A stretch of 64,000 nt of DNA, from the NCBI GenBank assembly GCA_947169045.1, contig CAMVOC010000005.1:1-64000 (forward strand), given 5' to 3'. Made by a program: the position numbers and the translations under genes. The notes under the pieces were generated by a model that ran no database searches, was not told where the DNA came from, and was given only the letters and a program-made list of their open reading frames with translations. This document shows, in pieces, positions 1-11,523 of this stretch (positions within the stretch are counted from its first letter, which is position 1; each line of letters starts with the position of its first letter). The stretch is from an uncultured bacterium (GTDB lineage: Bacteria; Patescibacteriota; Gracilibacteria; Absconditabacterales; Absconditicoccaceae).

Positions 1-52
1 CAGAGGCCTGAAAAGCCTTGTGTCGGCAGTTCGATTCTGCCTCTTGGCACCA
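1..52 (+). tRNA. tRNA-Phe(GAA), 5' part outside window
   Basis: Anticodon arm GAGGC-CTGAAAA-GCCTT, T-arm GGCAG-TTCGATT-CTGCC, encoded CCA at 50-52. Confidence 0.85.
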
Positions 53-118
53 CTTTGTTATTTGCTCTTGATTTTTTAGGAAATCTGAGTAAACTACTGC
101 GTAATAAAAGACTCTTTT

Positions 119-192
119 CGGGGATTAGCTCAGATGGCTAGAGTACCTGGTTTGGGACCAGGGGGTCGCGAGTTCGAGTCCCGCATCCCCGA
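119..192 (+). tRNA. tRNA-Pro(TGG)
   Basis: Acceptor CGGGGAT/ATCCCCG, anticodon loop TTTGGGA, T-loop TTCGAGT; no encoded CCA. Confidence 0.93.
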
Positions 193-274
193 GAGTCTTT
201 TTTTATATTGGAATGAGGCACTCCCCTGCTTTTATTACTTTTGGACTGGAATAAGAAGTTTCTCGTAAACTATA

Positions 275-356
275 AAAAAAGGCAGGAATCCTGACTTTGA
301 AATCTCTCCTCATGAGAAACAATTCTTTATTATACTCCAAATTTTAAAAAAGTCAA
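275..356 (-). ncRNA. Candidate ~48-nt small RNA unit (promoter, short body, terminator)
   Basis: Minus strand TTGACT-N16-TATAAT (-35 at 351-356, -10 at 329-334), CAGGATTCCTG hairpin, then T7. Confidence 0.4.
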
Positions 357-480
357 TAGAAATATTTCCGCAAAGACTTGCGGATTTTCTTTTTATGAGG
401 AAAAAGAGTATACTTTGAGGGATACTGAATACTCGCTATTGTAGTACATTTTTATCTTTTAGGATATTTCGCCTCATTTC

Positions 481-3400
481 ATGACTAACGAGCAATGTCT
501 CTCACTCCTTACCACTCAATTTACTCAGGATTCTTCTCAACGTGAGAATCTCTCAAAACTCACTACAGATGCCCGAGGAAATGAAAAATATTCCTGTTTG
601 AATCAGGTTGCTAATGGAAGTTTAGTTCAGCTTTCTTCTCTTTTGGATACGATAGAACAGGGAGGACAAAGCTGATCAGGATCTCAGACTTGAACTGAAA
701 CTACGTGAAGTCTTGAACATGGAACACAACTTACGCTCACTGGCTCTGCGAGTCAGGTCGACGCCTGGGCAGACAATACCCTTTCTACGCTTCAGACAGT
801 GGGAATCTGGGTATTTTGGATTATCATTGGGGCTATTGGAGCTGCGATTTTTGTACGTGTATTGAGAGACACTCTGAGATATGGATATGCTTTTCTCAAT
901 TCCCATAGACTCGTATTTCTCAAAGTATTGCTTCCAAGGGGAGATGGAAAGGGAGAACGTGAACTGGAAAAAGAGTTAGCAAAAGATATGAAAGAGAAAA
1001 TTGGAAGGATGTCTCAGGTGTTTAACAACCTTCATAAGATGTCTGATGTGACGGTTTGGGAAAAAATGATGAGACTCTTTTTCGGGAAACAAAAGCTGAT
1101 TTTTATTACGCAATACGTAAACGGGCAAATTATCTTTTTAGTGGGAACTTATCCTGAATATCAGCATATTGTTGAAAGTGCAATTGCTTCTCAATACGCT
1201 TCTGCGTCTATTGAAAGGGTTGCTAGGCCGAAGTTCTTCACCAAAAAATATTATGATGTACAGGTCCTCGAAACGACAAAAGATCCGTTGTATACCATCA
1301 AACTCTACAAAAATATGCCAGACGATCCTCTGAATAATATTCTAGATTCTATGGGAAAAGTGGCTCCGACTGATACCGTGTCTGTCATTCTCGTTTCTAA
1401 ACCGGAATCTCAATCGATCAACACGAGAAGACAAGTTGCCGCTGACAGACTTTACAAAAATCTCGATATCTACGAGACGAACTGGCGAAACTTAAAAAAT
1501 CTCTTGAATCCTTTGAAATTCTTCAACTTTTTATTCCGTTGACCTGATGATAAACTTTTGAGAAATAAGCAGGAAGAAGAGAATGTAACGATGGTTCGTA
1601 TGGTAAAAGCAAAAGAAGATTCTAGAAATGCAATGGGTGAAGAAGCTGCGAATCCGACATTTCGTGCGACGCTCACTATTGTTGCATCTTCTGATAATCC
1701 AGGAAAGCCAAAGGAAATCTTGAATAATTTGGAAACAGCATATAATGTGTATACTGATGAATATAGTAATGCCTTATCTGCGTCCAACACGAAACACGAC
1801 CTTTTTGGTTGGCTGTTTAGGAGTCTTTGGCAGGTGGGAGTGCAGATGTATTTAATGGGATTTTTCTCTAAGTATTCCTATTTTTCAACCAATGAGATGA
1901 GTGGGCTTTACCATTTCCCTGATGGATTGTACAATCGTGCCCCTGCGATCGAATGGATGCAATATAAAGTAGTCGCTCCTCCGTCTAATCTGCCTTCTTT
2001 CCCTGATAGTGAATGGAATGGAAAGGTTATGTCTGGAGTTTTAGCTGAAAAGTATAAAAAAGGAAAGCTTTCTGCGATTTTGGCTGATGATTATGCTAAT
2101 CACTGGGCCGTAGGAGAAAGAGTTGATGTAAAAGAAAAGTTAGTCCCTATCGAAGAGGTAAAAAAAGCTGATTTGGAAGGGAAAGAACTTATTGAAAAGG
2201 ATGGAAAGCAGTTTGTGAACGTGCAGGAAGAAGAAAAAGTCAAAGGATATAAGCTCTATAAAAACTGAATCCTTCTCTGAGTAAATATTTATAGAAACGT
2301 GTATTCCCCTGTTTATATCAAGAGAGAGGATAGGACGAGACATCATTACGCGATAGGAAAGTCAGGTACCGGAAAATCTGTCTTTTTGCAGACGCTAGCT
2401 CGTCAGGATATTTGGAATGGAGATGGACTCTGTTTGATTGATCCGCATGGAGATTTGGCAGAAGATATCCTCGCTTATGTACCTAAAGAAAGGGCAAAAG
2501 ACGTGGTATATTTTGAGGCGGGAAATGAAGAAAGACCTATGGGATTGAATCTTTATGAAATCGATAATCTCGATCAAGCCGATAGGACCGTGAATGACGC
2601 AACAGAAATCTTTTTGAAGATGTTTGGGCCAGAGATTTTTGGACCACGTATTCAGGAGTATTTTAAATATGGAAGTCTGACGTTGTTGGAGGATTTCGAT
2701 GATAGGCCAACGCTTTTGGATGTTACGAGACTCTTTACTGATGATGGATATCGTGAATATAAAACTAAAAAGATTACCAATGCTGTCGTAAAAAACTGGC
2801 GAGAGAAGACCTATAATGCCATGGGAGATAGGGAAAAGCAGGAGATTATCCCTTATTTCTCTTCAAAATTTGTATCATTTAATACTAATAGATTGATTAG
2901 AAATATTATCTGACAGACGGAATCTGCATTTACGTTTGAGGACGTAATGAATAATCAGAAGATCCTGATTATCAACTTGTCAAAGGGTAAAATCTGAGAG
3001 CTTAACGCTCAACTGCTCGGTATGATTGTCGTTTCAAAAATTTATAATGCGGCGATGGCGAGAGCTTCGATGGATGCGAAAGATCGTAAAGATTTTTATC
3101 TGTACGTGGATGAATTTCAGAATTTTGTCTCTGGTACATTTGCAGATATTTTGTCAGAAGCCAGAAAGTATAGACTTTCATTGATTATGGCTCACCAGTA
3201 TATTGCGCAGCTTGACCCACCAAAAGGACTTGGAGATACGGGAGGAGGTAGAAATGATGTAAAAGCAGCGGTATTTGGTAACGTTGGTACTATGATGAGT
3301 TTTAAAGTCGGTGCTCCCGATGCTGAGTTTTTGGAAAAGGAATATACTCCTGTGTTGGGGCCTGCAGATATTGTAGGAATCGCCAATTATAAAGCGTATA

Positions 3401-4314
3401 TAAAGCTGAATATTGATAACTCTACCACTCGTGTCTTTAGTATGAATTCTATTTATTCAAGTGATTATCAAAATAAGAGAATTGTGCCGATTTTGAAGGA
3501 ATATTCTGCTAAGAAATATGGTAGAAGAAGGGAATTTGTAGATGCCGAGACGAAGGCGAGGCTAGGTATTAGCATTGAAGAAAATGAGCTGCCAGAAACT
3601 TGAACGGAATGAACTGATGAAGCTACTGTTGCCGGCGCTCAAAATCCAGAACCAAGCGAGAATATTCAGAATCCGGAGGAACTCACTCCTGCATCATCTG
3701 AACGTAATGAGGAAAGTTCTGCTGACGAACAGGAAAACACAACCGTAGAAGCGCCTGAAACAAATGAGGAAGAAGATACACAAGAGAAAGCATCTGAGAA
3801 TCGTGAGGAGGAAAACGAAACTGAAGCTGATGAAGAGGAGACTGAAGAAGAAACGGAAGAAGAGGAAAGTTCTGAAGACAATGAAGGAGAAGATGAGGAG
3901 ACTACTGATGAAGAGGAAACTGAAGAGGAAGCAGGAAATAATGAAGAGGAAACTGATGACGTAGATGAGGAGGAACATTCTGAAGACGAGACCTCTGCAG
4001 ATACTGAAGGGGAAGATGAGGAGACTACTGATGAAGAGGAGACTGAAGAGGAAGGGGGAAATAATGAAGAAGTGGATGAAGAAACCTCTCCTGAGACAGC
4101 AGATACTGACGAAATAACAAGTGAAGAAGAGGCTAGTGAACCTACCGATCAAGAAGAAGAAAACGATACAGAGGTAGCTGAAGAGCATGAAGACACTGGA
4201 GATCACAACAATAATGAAGATACAGCCGGTACGAACGAAGAAAACACTACAATCTCTGAAGATGTAGCGCTTACTCCGGAAGAAAAAGCACAGCAAGCTG
4301 CTGTTGAAGAATAA
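481..4314 (+). CDS. VirD4/TraG-like coupling-type P-loop ATPase with long acidic C-terminal tail
   Basis: ORFs 481-675, 799-1542, 1558-2268, 2299-2913, 3022-3603 and 4072-4314 share one frame once TGA=Gly; GKSGTGKSVF Walker A, CLIDPHGDLAEDIL, YVDEFQNFVSGTFADILSEARKY. Confidence 0.9.
3604..4314 (+). repeat. Glu/Asp/Thr-rich tail with an internal near-direct repeat of 123-nt period
   Basis: EGEDEETTDEEETEEE(A/G)GNNEE encoded near 3883 and near 4006. Confidence 0.75.
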
Positions 4315-4363
4315 AATTTATCAAATAATCTTACGGTTAATTTGCATTTTTGCTCACTTTCTC

Positions 4364-4369
4364 TATAAT
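4364..4369 (+). promoter_or_regulatory. -10 box of apparent leaderless promoter for CDS 4376
   Basis: TTGCAT-N16-TATAAT with ATG 6 nt after the -10. Confidence 0.55.
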
Positions 4370-4375
4370 TAAGAG

Positions 4376-6850
4376 ATGAATAATTGAATCACTGCATGAC
4401 TCAGTCTTGGATTAGCTGGAATCTTAATGGGTACGTGATGGCTCATTTGGAGGATTTTTGTACTACAGCAAATCCAAAAGCATAGAAGTAAGCAGTCTCA
4501 AAAACTGAGATTTCTCCAAGTACGCGTACCAAAGAATGCCGTGGCTAGATCTTCGGATATTGACGCGAAAGATCATACCAGCACGATGAAAGATAATATC
4601 GCCCTTATGAATCAGATTTATAAAAACTTTTATGCTATTTATGAGGATAATTTTATCAATAAGCATCTTGGAAATCCTTATATTAGCATGGAGATTCTCG
4701 TCGAGAAGGAATTGATTAAATTTATCCTTGCAGTACCTGAGGATCATGTCCTTACGATTCAGCAGATGATTACGGCCTTTTATGCAGGTGCATTGGTCGA
4801 GGTGATTGATCAGCCAAAATTATTAGAAGGAGGAAAATATATGGCGTGAGGTGAATTTACGTTGACTAAAGACAGCGTGTATCCTGTTAAAACCTATGAA
4901 AGCTTTGAAGCCGATCCGATGGATAGTATTCTCTCTGCTTTTTCTCATTTAACGAAAGATGAGAAAGCTTGTCTGCAGATTATGGTCGAACCGCTTAGCG
5001 AGGAATGGCTGAAGAAAATGAGAAAGAAGGGGGAGCAAATAAAAAAACACGGTGTTAGAAGTTTTCTCAGGCGCTTTTGGGAATTTTGGTTTCCTGATAA
5101 AAAAGAAAAAAATGGAGGAGAAAAAGCTGAAACTAAACACAATTTTTCCCCTCAACAATTGGGCGATTTTGATAAAAAGATGAATGATGAGCTGTTTAAC
5201 GTAAAAATTAAGGCATTTGCTACTTCCATTGATAAGTCACGTCCTCAAAAAATCATAGACGATCTGAGTAGACTTTTTAATCAATACAATTATCTTGGTC
5301 TCAATACCATCAAATTCACCAAAGCACAAGATTTACGTGGATTTGCTCAGAGATTTGTGCAGAGGATTTTCCTCTCTGAAGGATCTCTATTAAAAAGAGC
5401 TTTCCAAAGCGATAAAAAGAATATCCTGAATATTAAGGAATTGTCTTCCATTATCCATTTCCCTCATGGAAGATTCAATCAAAATCCTCGTATTTCTTGG
5501 CAAAAATATAAGATTATCTCTGTAGAAGACAGCTTACCAAAAGAAGGAATTGTGGTAGGATACAATAATTTCTGAGGAATAAAAAAAGAAATCAGAATTA
5601 CTGATAATGATAGATTTAGACATATGTATATCTTAGGACAGACAGGAACTGGTAAAACGACGATTATGCTTTCTCAAGCGATTGATGATATGGAACATGG
5701 ACGCGGATTTACTTTTATCGATCCTCATGGTGACGCTTGTGAATTTTTGCTTAAGCATTTCCCTAAGGAAAGAATTGATGATTTGATTTATTTTGACCTA
5801 GGAAATACTCAATACCCTATTGGACTTAATCCTCTCGAAGTAAGCTCTGATGATGCTGATGCACAAGACGTTGTGACTAACGATCTCGTCGAAATGTTTG
5901 TCCAGATGTACGGGCCTGAAATCTTTTGACCTCGTATTCAGGATTATTTTAGAAATGCTTGTTTTCTCCTCATGGATCAACCAGAATGAGGAACTTTAGT
6001 GGATATTATGAGGCTTTTTACTGATGATGCTTTTGCCTATTCTAAAATTGCTAATATTAAGAATCCTGTCGTTGCAGCTTGGTGGAATAAAACCTACAAA
6101 AAGATGTGAGAAAGAGAAAAAGCTGAGATTATCCCATTTATTCAGGCAAAATTTTGACCTTTTACTACGGGTATTTACGTAAGAAATATTATCGGACAAG
6201 CAAAATCAGCGTTTAATATGTACGACGCAATGCAGCAAAAGAAAATCATTCTCTTGAATCTTGCAAAAGGAATTTCAGGGGAAGAAACCTCAAAACTCAT
6301 TGGAAAAATTATTGCTATGCAAGTGAAACTTTCTGCATTGAAGCGTGCAAAAATCCCCGAAGCAGAGCGCGTGCCGCACTATTTGTACGTGGATGAGTTT
6401 CAGAATTATATTTCTGGTAGTTTTGAATCTATCTTATCAGAAGCGAGAAAATATAAGCTTGGATTAGTTGTTGCTCATCAATATGTTGATCAGCTGAAAT
6501 CTGAATGACTTGGAGGAAGTTTAGACCTTTCTAAGACTATTTTTGGAAATGTTGGTTCTATGTTTGTCTTTAAAGTTGGAGCTCCGGATGCTGAGTTCTT
6601 GGCAAAAGAATTCGAGCCTGAGTTCACGCAGACTGATTTAACTAGTACCGAAGCATTTATGGGAGCATGTAAAGTTTCAGTGAATAACCAACAAACGCGT
6701 CCATTTAGTTTTAAGGCAAAGATTCCATATGGATTGCCAGCAAAAAATACCGCTGAGAAAGTGCAGATTATCAAACAGATTTCTGCTTTAAAACGGGGAT
6801 CTAAGAGGGAAATTGTTGATAAAGAGATTTATTTTAGAGTTGGAGTGTAG
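4376..6850 (+). CDS. VirD4/TraG-like ATPase, paralog of the preceding gene
   Basis: Merged across TGA; LGQTGTGKTTIM, FIDPHGDACEFLL, YVDEFQNYISGSFESILSEARKY. Confidence 0.9.
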
Positions 6851-6904
6851 CATCCCCCTGTTAGAAGCACCTACATTATTTTATTCCTTTTTATCATTTG
6901 CATC

Positions 6905-7834
6905 ATGGCAGATCTTACCAATGTTCAACAAGTTGTACAAGATATTTATGATATCAAGATTCAAGGAGCGACCAATATTGCTAAATCAGCTTTTCAAATT
7001 CTTATTGATGAGCTTAAAAGGCAGACTTTCCCTACAGATGCATCGGTTTTAGAGTTTTTATTTCCTGCGATGGAAATGCTCCAAAATGCTCGTCCTACTG
7101 AGCCTATGATGTTTAATGGAATGGCCTATATCAAAGGAATGGTAGCAGATCAAACGTCAAACACCACTACCATCAAAGACATCGCTCTTCAAGCTGCACA
7201 GCAGTATCTTGATATGATTTCTAGCACCGCAACTCTTGCTATTGAGCATGGATCACATCTCTTGGAGTATGGAAATTCTGTACTGACGCATTGTCATTCC
7301 AGTTCTGCGATTAAGACCATTATTGCGAATAGACGTGATGGGAAGGAGATTTTCGTCTACAATACGGAGACAAGACCGCTGTATCAAGGACGTAAGACTT
7401 CCATGGATTTCCTCAAAGCAGGGATGAAAGTTACTATGATTGTCGATAGTTCTGCGGGATTTATTTTGGATAAAAACGATCCTTTTGGTATTGATATTGA
7501 TGCGGTAATTATTGGTTGTGATGCTATCAAACTCAATGGAGATATTATCAATAAAGTGGGAAGTTATAGTATTTGCCGTTCTGCATATGAAGAGAAGATC
7601 CCTGTATATATTGCAGGTAATCTCCTCAAGGTTGATGCGAAAGATTCCATTCAAATCGAGACTAGAAATCAAAAAGAAGTGCGAGAAGACGCTCCTGAAG
7701 GATTAGAAATCATCAATTTTGCCTTTGATCAAGTGCCTGCAAAATATATCACTGGAATCGTCACAGAATTTGGTATTATCAAGCCTGAAGCCGTAAAAAC
7801 TCTTGTAAACAAAAAGTATCCTTGGATGAAATAA
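6905..7834 (+). CDS. eIF2B-like family protein, probable ribose-1,5-bisphosphate isomerase
   Basis: THCHSSSAIKTI, TETRPLYQGRKTS, VIIGCDAIKLNGDIINKVGSYSI; RuBisCO is in the same window. Confidence 0.8.
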   Translation: MADLTNVQQVVQDIYDIKIQGATNIAKSAFQILIDELKRQTFPTDASVLEFLFPAMEMLQNARPTEPMMFNGMAYIKGMVADQTSNTTTIKDIALQAAQQYLDMISSTATLAIEHGSHLLEYGNSVLTHCHSSSAIKTIIANRRDGKEIFVYNTETRPLYQGRKTSMDFLKAGMKVTMIVDSSAGFILDKNDPFGIDIDAVIIGCDAIKLNGDIINKVGSYSICRSAYEEKIPVYIAGNLLKVDAKDSIQIETRNQKEVREDAPEGLEIINFAFDQVPAKYITGIVTEFGIIKPEAVKTLVNKKYPWMK

Positions 7835-7873
7835 TATTCTTTCCCCTTTTAGAGATGTAACTATCTACTAGCC

Positions 7874-8065
7874 ATGGCAACAACTTCTACGGAAACTGCA
7901 CTCAATAAAGCAATCCACAATCCCCTCCTTCAACAGACAAAAAAAACTGACCTTGAACAAACGATCAGTTCTTCTTCTTCGTCAAAGGCTCCGGATGCTA
8001 ATCAAGTTACGATTGCTATGGATAAATTTGAAAATAGGCTTATTAAGAGGAGAAAATTTAAATAA
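7874..8065 (+). CDS. Small hypothetical protein
   Basis: 63-codon ORF in a colinear position; no recognised family. Confidence 0.45.
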   Translation: MATTSTETALNKAIHNPLLQQTKKTDLEQTISSSSSSKAPDANQVTIAMDKFENRLIKRRKFK

Positions 8066-8112
8066 TTACGTTCTCCTTTTTTTGTTTGAATGTATGCTGG
8101 TACACAGGCTTC

Positions 8113-8586
8113 TTACCGGAATAATTTATAAATTCCTAGGGTAAACACACAAATTGGGATTCCAAATATTTTGCTCAATACTCTCTGTATTTTCATCTTT
8201 TTTTGAATTTTTGCAACTCTCGTTCGTTGTTCATCAGTCACGATTTGTACGTTAATTAATTGTTGAATTTTCCCCACTAAATTTTTGATCGTATCTACAT
8301 TATCTAAGTATTCAAAACTTCCGCTTTTAAACATTTCTTTCATCATTGCAAAGTGAGGATCTCCACCAAGTTGTTGTTTGGAAATATGGGATTCGTATTG
8401 AGATTTTGCCAATAAATAAATCACTTCATCGACCTCTTTTACTAAATCTTGCTTACTTTTATTGATTTTACGTAAGATCCAGCGATGCAAAGGAAGAAAT
8501 AGGATAAATATTAGGATTTCAGCTACAATAAGCCAAAAAACAATCGTTGCCGTCAGTGAAGACACCGCAAAGAAAAATGAAATCAT
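8113..8586 (-). CDS. Hypothetical membrane protein with coiled region
   Basis: N-terminal hydrophobic segment, continuous ORF. Confidence 0.65.
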   Translation of the reverse strand: MISFFFAVSSLTATIVFWLIVAEILIFILFLPLHRWILRKINKSKQDLVKEVDEVIYLLAKSQYESHISKQQLGGDPHFAMMKEMFKSGSFEYLDNVDTIKNLVGKIQQLINVQIVTDEQRTRVAKIQKKMKIQRVLSKIFGIPICVFTLGIYKLFR

Positions 8587-8734
8587 ATCTATACTTGCCA
8601 GATAGAACTGTTCCAGTTCTCACAAGATATCAATGATAATTTGAGGCATTGCGACGAAAAAAAGAGATAAATTTGCTTTTTTATACGTTTTTTGGTATAC
8701 TCATATAAGATTTTATTTCAAGGTCTTTTCCATT

Positions 8735-9166
8735 ATGAAAAAATTTTTATTCTCTTTATTGTTTTGAGTTTTTGGGTTAGGAGCTGGCTTACTCTTTGTC
8801 AATAACGCAACTTATGCTGCTCCAAACTTGGGAATTAACATTAATAAAGATTGTATGCTTGGGGTAGGATGTTCTTTTGATATTCAGAAAGTTCTTGGAC
8901 TCAAGAAGGATACGGGGAATGAGGAAAGGACTAGTGTTTTATTGTTTGTACAGGATGTTATTTTAGCTGCGACAATGTTTATCTGAACTGTTGTGACCAT
9001 CGTTTTGATTTGGTGTGGAGTTTTATTTATTTGGGCAGGAAGAAAGGGAGATGCTTCACTTCAGAAGAAAGCAACTCAAGGAATTATCAATGCTGTGATT
9101 GGACTTGCTTTGGTTTCCTTCTCTTATGGAATTGTACAATTGATAAGGTATATTGCCTCTACTTAA
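8735..9166 (+). CDS. TrbC/VirB2-like pilin-type small membrane protein
   Basis: Signal-like N-terminus (MKKFLFSLLFGVFGLGAGLLFVNNATYA), two hydrophobic helices separated by a short basic loop; internal TGA codons. Confidence 0.65.
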
Positions 9167-9207
9167 TGGTTTACTCTTTAGGTTTGCTCTTTGCTATTTT
9201 AAGAAGA

Positions 9208-9232
9208 GACCTGCTAAGCAGGTCCTTTTTTT
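9208..9232 (+). terminator. Rho-independent terminator
   Basis: GACCTGC-TAA-GCAGGTC followed by CT7. Confidence 0.85.
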
Positions 9233-9236
9233 GTCG

Positions 9237-10064
9237 TTATTTATCCCATTGAGGAGCAAAAGGCGGATTAATATAACGATGATTTTTGGGTAAGGTTGCA
9301 ATCACTTCTAGATCCTCATGATCTAAGGTTACTTGTTGTGCTGCAAGGTTCTCTTTGAGTCTTTCTCTGTTTTTTGATCTTGGGATTACAACGCATCAGT
9401 GTTGTAGTAACCATGCAAGGCAGACTTGTGCGATTGTTATTCCGTGTTTTTCTGCGATTTTCCCTAATTTTCCTTTGTCAGCGGGGATTTTTGAAGAATC
9501 ATCTTTTAAGAGATGCCCATGTCACAGTGGTGAATATGCAGTCACTATCATCCCCTGCTGGTCAGCCCAGCTTTTTATTACGTTTTGTGACAATCACACA
9601 TGATATTCGATTTGGTTGGTAAAAATCTGTCCTTCTGTGTAGTTTCGAGCGTGTTGTAGTTGGGCAAGCGTAAAATTTGAGACTCAGAATTGTTTGATTT
9701 CCCCTGTATCTTTCAGCTTTTTCATCTCATCAAAACAGCGTTCATGTTCAGCTTCGTTGGTTGGTCGATGGAGTAAAAGTAAGTCCACATAGTCAGTTTT
9801 TAGCTTGTTAAGGCTTTCTTGCACGGAATCCGCAAGTCTTTCGTAGTTTTCCATTCGTACCTTGGTTGTTAGCCAGATTTCTTCTCTTTTTTTCTTTCCT
9901 GTGGCTAAGAATGCTTGAAGTCCTTTTCCTACGTCTTCTTCATTTTGGTAGACTTGAGCCGTATCGATGTGTGTATATCCTAATTCTAGAGCCGAGATTA
10001 CTGCATTATAACAATTTTCTCAGGTAAGTTTTCGGGTCCCGAGTCCAACTTTTGGAAAATCCAT
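9237..10064 (-). CDS. Aldo/keto reductase
   Basis: MDFPKVGLGTRKLT, LGYTHIDTAQVYQNE, DLLLLHRPT, C-terminal HRYINPPFAPQWD. Confidence 0.9.
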
Positions 10065-10168
10065 CCTCTCTAACGCTTAGATGAAGTAAAAAAAGAAAAA
10101 AGTCTGATTGAAATGTTCTTACGGATTTGTATGTTTGTATCAAGCTTTTATTTTGATGAAGATCAGGC

Positions 10169-11371
10169 ATGGCTTTATGATTGCTTTTTTATGGAAGATT
10201 GGAACCAGAAAAGGGATTTGACGGGATTATTGAGATGATTAAGGCATTACATGCCCAGCAGCCGGATTGAAGCGAGGGGACGAAGGAAAAAAGCTCTCCT
10301 GAACCGGTGGAATTTTTTATTTTTGGATCAGGATCACTTCAAAAGGAGCTTTTACCACTGACGGAATATCCTACCGTCCATTATTTTTGATTCCAACCAT
10401 TACAAAAGATTAAATCATATCTTGGGAATATCGATTATTGCTTGATGCCATCAGATTTTTTGGAGACGTTTGGACTTTCTGCGCTGAATGCTCTGAGCTG
10501 GGGAGTCCCCGTCGTAGGATATAGAAAGGGAGGTTTGGAGCCATTTATCGAAGGACAGAATAATTTATTTAGTTATCAAGGGAAAACGACAGGAGAGAGG
10601 TTGATTAAGCGGTGCGAAATGGCACGCGATAGTCAACAAAAATCTACTATCTCCCCTTCTTTTTTGGACAAATATAGCACAGAAGCTTGGTATGAAAGGT
10701 TTTTGGCATTATTGCATCGTCCTGCATCAGCCAACACGCCCTTACATATCGTTCTTGTCAGCGATTTTATCAATAAAGTTGGAGGTATTGAGACCTATCT
10801 TCACGACGTGAAAGCTATTTTGGAAGCTCACGGACATACGGTAAAGCTTTGGGGAGGACAGTTACCAAAAGGGATTTTGTGAAAAATTAGGATTTATCTT
10901 GGATTATTATTTGCTCCTCTCAATATTTGGAGTGCTGCGAAATTTAGGAAATTTGTGAAGAAAGAGCAACCAGATTTGATTTGGTATCACTCGTTATTGA
11001 GAAATTTAGGCGCTGGGGTTGTTTCTTCTCTTCCTCCTGTAAAAAATTCTTCCAAGCAAGAGAGAAAACTCTGGATGATGTATCACGATTTTGGCTATTT
11101 TTATCCTTATCCCAAGAAATTGTACGCGGTCGATCAAATCAAAACTCCGCTTTCCCTTCAGCATTTTTTGTCTGCTGTGAAGCATGAAGGAATCTGTTCG
11201 AAACTTGCTGTTCTTTTTAAGTACTTTTGGCTGCAACCTCTGAAAAAGCAGTTAACAAAGCAGATTGATTTACATTTAGTCCCCTCCCCTTTTATGGAAG
11301 ACATTGTAAGTGCCAGTTACGGACTGTCCAAAGGAAAGGTAACATCGTTGGAACATTTCATCCAATGATAA
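10169..11371 (+). CDS. GT4-type glycosyltransferase with permuted half-domain order
   Basis: Begins MALGLLFYGRLEPEKGFDGII...SDFLETFGLSALNALSWGVPVVGYRKGG (GT4 C-half), then HIVLVSDFINKVGGIETYLHDVKAILEAHGH (GT4 N-half). Confidence 0.7.
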
Positions 11372-11466
11372 GACGATGCTGTAGTATAATATAAAATTTC
11401 ACAAAAGTCAAGAGATTTTTTCCTTTTCGCGTTGTTTTTGGTTTTTAAAAAGATATTTTTGAGGCG

Positions 11467-11523
11467 ATGAAACAGTTACGCACCTTCACAACCACTACAA
11501 CCACAATGTGCCAGCTTTGGTAG
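11467..11523 (+). CDS. thrS leader peptide MKQLRTFTTTTTTMCQLW
   Basis: 18-codon ORF with 7 Thr codons, 6 of them consecutive, ending TAG just before alternative hairpins and thrS. Confidence 0.8.
   Translation: MKQLRTFTTTTTTMCQLW

Noticed and set aside
3864-4100. Repeat array as CRISPR
   Set aside because: Imperfect codon-level repeat within an ORF; no spacer-repeat periodicity.
3694-4296. Minus-strand ORFs opposite the acidic tail (Ser- or Phe-rich proteins)
   Set aside because: Mirror images of a GAA/GAG-rich coding strand; no family features.
9010-9622. Plus-strand ORFs across 9010-9622
   Set aside because: They overlap the pilin-like gene in another frame and the antisense of a clear aldo/keto reductase.
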